Shown here in pieces: positions 41,725 to 43,628 of a DNA stretch of 43,628 nucleotides. How positions within the stretch are numbered: position 1 is the first letter of the stretch; each line of letters starts with the position of its first letter. Under the pieces are notes generated by a model. That model saw nothing but the letters and a program-made list of their open reading frames with translations. It was not told where the DNA came from and searched no databases. The stretch is from the NCBI GenBank assembly GCA_964443275.1, contig CAYUCE010000012.1:1-43628 (forward strand), given 5' to 3'. Source of the stretch: CAYUCE01 sp964443275. Lineage in GTDB: Bacteria; Bipolaricaulota; Bipolaricaulia; CAYUCE01. Both the position numbers and the translations under genes were made by a program.

Positions 41725-41845
41725 CAAGTAAGTGGAAAGGTGTAAAGGAATTTTATTATTCTAAATTTTTTGGTTGAAAATAGAACTTATAGGTTGTGTC
41801 ACATCATCCCGTAGGGCTTTGCCAACCTCTCACCACTTACTTACC
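41725..41845. promoter_or_regulatory. Inverted repeat in the folK leader region
   Basis: AAGTAAGTGG near 41729 and its exact complement CCACTTACTT near 41833 could form a long-range stem. GGTTG/CAACC segments next to them could pair in a crossing, mutually exclusive way. The stretch 41597-41879 holds no gene. It does not match the folate riboswitch consensus I know. Confidence 0.3.
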
Positions 41846-41879
41846 AGTAAATACTGCGAAAGTATGGAAAAGGAATAAA

Positions 41880-42380
41880 TTGAAGGTATACATCGGCTTA
41901 GGATCAAACTTGGAAGATAGAATTTTAAATGTGAAAAGGGCTTTGGAGCTATTGGATAAGTCCGAAGGCATTCAGGTCAAGCGGATATCTTCGTTTTATG
42001 AAACTGAACCGGTAGGGATAAAGGACCAGCCGTGGTTTATAAACGCCGTAGCTAGATTGGAAACAAGTCTCGAACCTCAAAAGCTTCATCGTCTTTGCAA
42101 AGATATAGAAAAAAAGATGGGCAGAAAAAAAGGCCTTAAGTGGGGCCCTCGGATAATAGATATTGATATACTGCTCTATGATCAGGAGATTATTGAAACA
42201 AAGAAATTGACCGTACCCCATCCACAGCTTCATAAAAGGGCTTTTGTTTTAATTCCATTGGCCGAGCTTGATAATGATATTGTTCATCCCAAGTTTAACA
42301 GACCAATAGCAGAAATGCTGCATGATTTAGGGGAAAACAACAAGAAGGTGGTAAAATTAAAAGAAATAAAGTCATTCTGA
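41880..42380 (+). CDS. folK: 2-amino-4-hydroxy-6-hydroxymethyldihydropteridine pyrophosphokinase
   Basis: A 166-residue HPPK of folate synthesis. The family motifs are VYIGLGSNLEDR at the start, YETEPVG, QPWFINAVARLET, KWGPRIIDIDILLYD with the metal-binding aspartates, and VPHPQLHKRAFVLIPLAEL. I choose the TTG at 41880 because AAGGA is five bases upstream and the family motif begins two codons later. A longer ATG reading from 41796 adds 28 residues unlike any HPPK. No folP or folB is adjacent. Confidence 0.92.
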   Translation: MKVYIGLGSNLEDRILNVKRALELLDKSEGIQVKRISSFYETEPVGIKDQPWFINAVARLETSLEPQKLHRLCKDIEKKMGRKKGLKWGPRIIDIDILLYDQEIIETKKLTVPHPQLHKRAFVLIPLAELDNDIVHPKFNRPIAEMLHDLGENNKKVVKLKEIKSF

Positions 42381-43570
42381 TAGAATCACGGAGTCCGGAA
42401 AGCAGAATTGCGGTCAGAGAAGACGGTAGACTGACCGAGATATACTATGAAAAACTAGAAAGAAAGAGGATTGTGGGCAATATATACAAGGGAAAGGTGA
42501 TGGATGTATTAAGTGGCATGGGTTCTGCCTTCGTGGATGTAGGTGAGGAACAAAATTTATTTCTCTCCAAAAAAGAAATAAACGATTCGCTGCTCAGGAG
42601 CCGGGGTTACCGACGGGTAGATTCTTTTACCATCCAAGAGATAATAAGGAGTTCACAACCGCTTATTATTCAAGTAAAAAGAGAAGGTATCGGTTCCAAA
42701 AACCCGCAAGGGACTACCAGAATAAGCCTTCCTGGAAGATACTGGGTGTTTTTGCCCAAGGATAGAAGATTAGGAGTATCAAGAAGAATAGATGATGCTA
42801 ACGAAATCAATCGCTTGCGGACAGTAGCCAATGAATTAAAAGAAGCCAGCGAAGGACTAATTGCTAGAACTGCCGCTTCCGGTGCTTCAAAGGAGGATTT
42901 GGAACGGGATTTTAACTTCCTCTTGGGTACGTGGAAGGGGATCGAAGAACGTTCTTTCCAAGTTTCAGCTCCCAACTTACTCTATGAAGGTATGGGATTA
43001 ATCCAAAGCACCATCAGGGATCGGCTGCTGGATGATGTTAAGGAAGTGATAGTGGATTCAAACCGAATTTACGAGGAGATAGTGGACTTTTTAGATTACA
43101 TGCGGATGAGTAAATACAAGAGCCGAGTTAAACACTACGGGGATGAAACCCCGCTTTTTGAACATCACTCAGTGGAAAAAGAGCTAAGAGAGAATATGAA
43201 GCGGGAGGTTAAGTTGCAATGTGGCGGTTCTTTAATAATAGATGAGACGGAAGCTCTTACTTCCATCGATGTAAATACGGGTGGAGATGTCCAGCACAAG
43301 AATCAAGCCAGAGCGATTTTAAACACCAACCTGGAAGCGGCAAAAGAGATCCCCCGTCAGCTTAGACTCAGAAAGATAAGCGGGATAATAATCGTGGATT
43401 TTGTGGATATGGAACGCAGAAGCTTTGAGCGCAAGGTAATACAAAAATTGAAAGAAGAGCTCAAAAAAGATAGAGTCCCGGCGGATTTCATCGATATGAC
43501 CGACTTGGGTTTGGTGGAGATAACCCGTAAGCGAAAAGGAGAGAGCCTGACCGAGATGTTAAATGAGTAA
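42356..43570 (+). CDS. rng: Ribonuclease E/G family protein lacking the Zn-link region
   Basis: A 404-residue RNase E/G-type endoribonuclease that cleaves single-stranded RNA. Conserved N-terminal residues (KVILIESRSPESRIAVREDG) lie upstream of the first ATG/GTG (GTG 42473), so the true start must be earlier. ATT at 42356 is in frame, five bases after AAGGTGG, and overlaps folK by 25 bases. The S1 region includes VGNIYKGKVMDVLSGMGSAF. The metal-binding aspartates are in SIDVNTGGD (D305) and IVDFVDM (D348), matching E. coli D303 and D346. The protein ends at LVEITRKRKGESLTEMLNE, just before the usual CPxC zinc-link and small domain. Confidence 0.85.
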   Translation: MKRNKVILIESRSPESRIAVREDGRLTEIYYEKLERKRIVGNIYKGKVMDVLSGMGSAFVDVGEEQNLFLSKKEINDSLLRSRGYRRVDSFTIQEIIRSSQPLIIQVKREGIGSKNPQGTTRISLPGRYWVFLPKDRRLGVSRRIDDANEINRLRTVANELKEASEGLIARTAASGASKEDLERDFNFLLGTWKGIEERSFQVSAPNLLYEGMGLIQSTIRDRLLDDVKEVIVDSNRIYEEIVDFLDYMRMSKYKSRVKHYGDETPLFEHHSVEKELRENMKREVKLQCGGSLIIDETEALTSIDVNTGGDVQHKNQARAILNTNLEAAKEIPRQLRLRKISGIIIVDFVDMERRSFERKVIQKLKEELKKDRVPADFIDMTDLGLVEITRKRKGESLTEMLNE

Positions 43571-43628
43571 GTGATCAGAGGTGGGAAGTCTTCCCGGTTT
43601 GAAAACATTTGATTTATAAGCTATTATA

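Noticed and set aside
1..43628. tRNA, rRNA, intact insertion sequence or prophage
   Set aside because: No cloverleaf with a TTC-loop consensus, no rRNA segment, and no transposase, integrase catalytic domain or phage structural gene was recognised on either strand.

Overview
The window comes from an anaerobic bacterium of moderate G+C content. Bacterial markers include RNase III, YidD, an RNase E/G-family protein, FolK, IspE and sigma-70-type promoters. No rRNA, tRNA, CRISPR array, intact insertion sequence or prophage is visible. The central gene set (hydrogenase, Hdr, ferredoxin-linked oxidoreductase) points to strictly anaerobic, H2- and ferredoxin-based metabolism, as in uncultured deep-branching Firmicutes- or Actinobacteria-like lineages. 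The exact taxon cannot be read from the sequence.

Layout. 1-3430: an orphan integrase-N-domain-like protein, an SDR oxidoreductase and an EamA transporter. The last two are each preceded by a copy of the same roughly 430-bp diverged non-coding repeat. 3486-10356 (minus): a histidine operon in the order hisG-D-C-H-A-B-F-IE behind a consensus promoter at 10581-10609. hisG is bracketed by two hairpin-rich elements that share a core but have unrelated arms. 10895-13228 (plus): ilvE and gltX. 13563-28525 (plus): a fifteen-gene cluster, korDABC-hdrA(mvhD)-hdrC-hdrB-frdB-frdA-malic enzyme-fumarase alpha/beta-mvhG-mvhA-hydrogenase protease, ending at a perfect 38-bp palindromic terminator. 28760-32356 (minus): a peptide-type ABC importer (dppB, dppC, binding protein) without ATPases. 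32529-33224: rnc. 33232-34788 (minus): yidD, a duplicated yidD 5' end around a palindrome-rich insert, and ispE. 34812-40626 (minus): a urea/amide-type Urt/Liv ABC importer with two tandem Tat-exported binding proteins. The second has a 12-unit heptamer DNA repeat inside its coding start. 40784-43570 (plus): an archaeal-type metallophosphoesterase, folK and an RNase E/G-family gene.

How the genes work together. The 13.5-28.5 kb cluster is the most interesting part. Malic enzyme, two-subunit class I fumarase, a soluble fumarate-reductase-like FrdAB and 2-oxoacid:ferredoxin oxidoreductase form most of the reductive branch of the TCA cycle (pyruvate to malate to fumarate to succinate, then succinyl-CoA to 2-oxoglutarate). 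An HdrA with a fused MvhD domain, HdrBC and an MvhAG-type [NiFe] hydrogenase sit among them. FrdAB has no membrane-anchor gene beside it. I infer that H2 oxidation is bifurcated by HdrA to ferredoxin and, through HdrBC, to fumarate, so that fumarate reduction pays for the reduced ferredoxin that KOR needs. This resembles the methanogen Mvh-Hdr complex with fumarate replacing the heterodisulfide. It is an inference from gene content and has not been demonstrated.

Other striking points are the heptamer array that encodes a protein N-terminus and could change frame, apparently leaderless starts for rnc and the phosphoesterase, a likely ATT start for the RNase E/G gene, and several inverted-repeat elements beside promoters.
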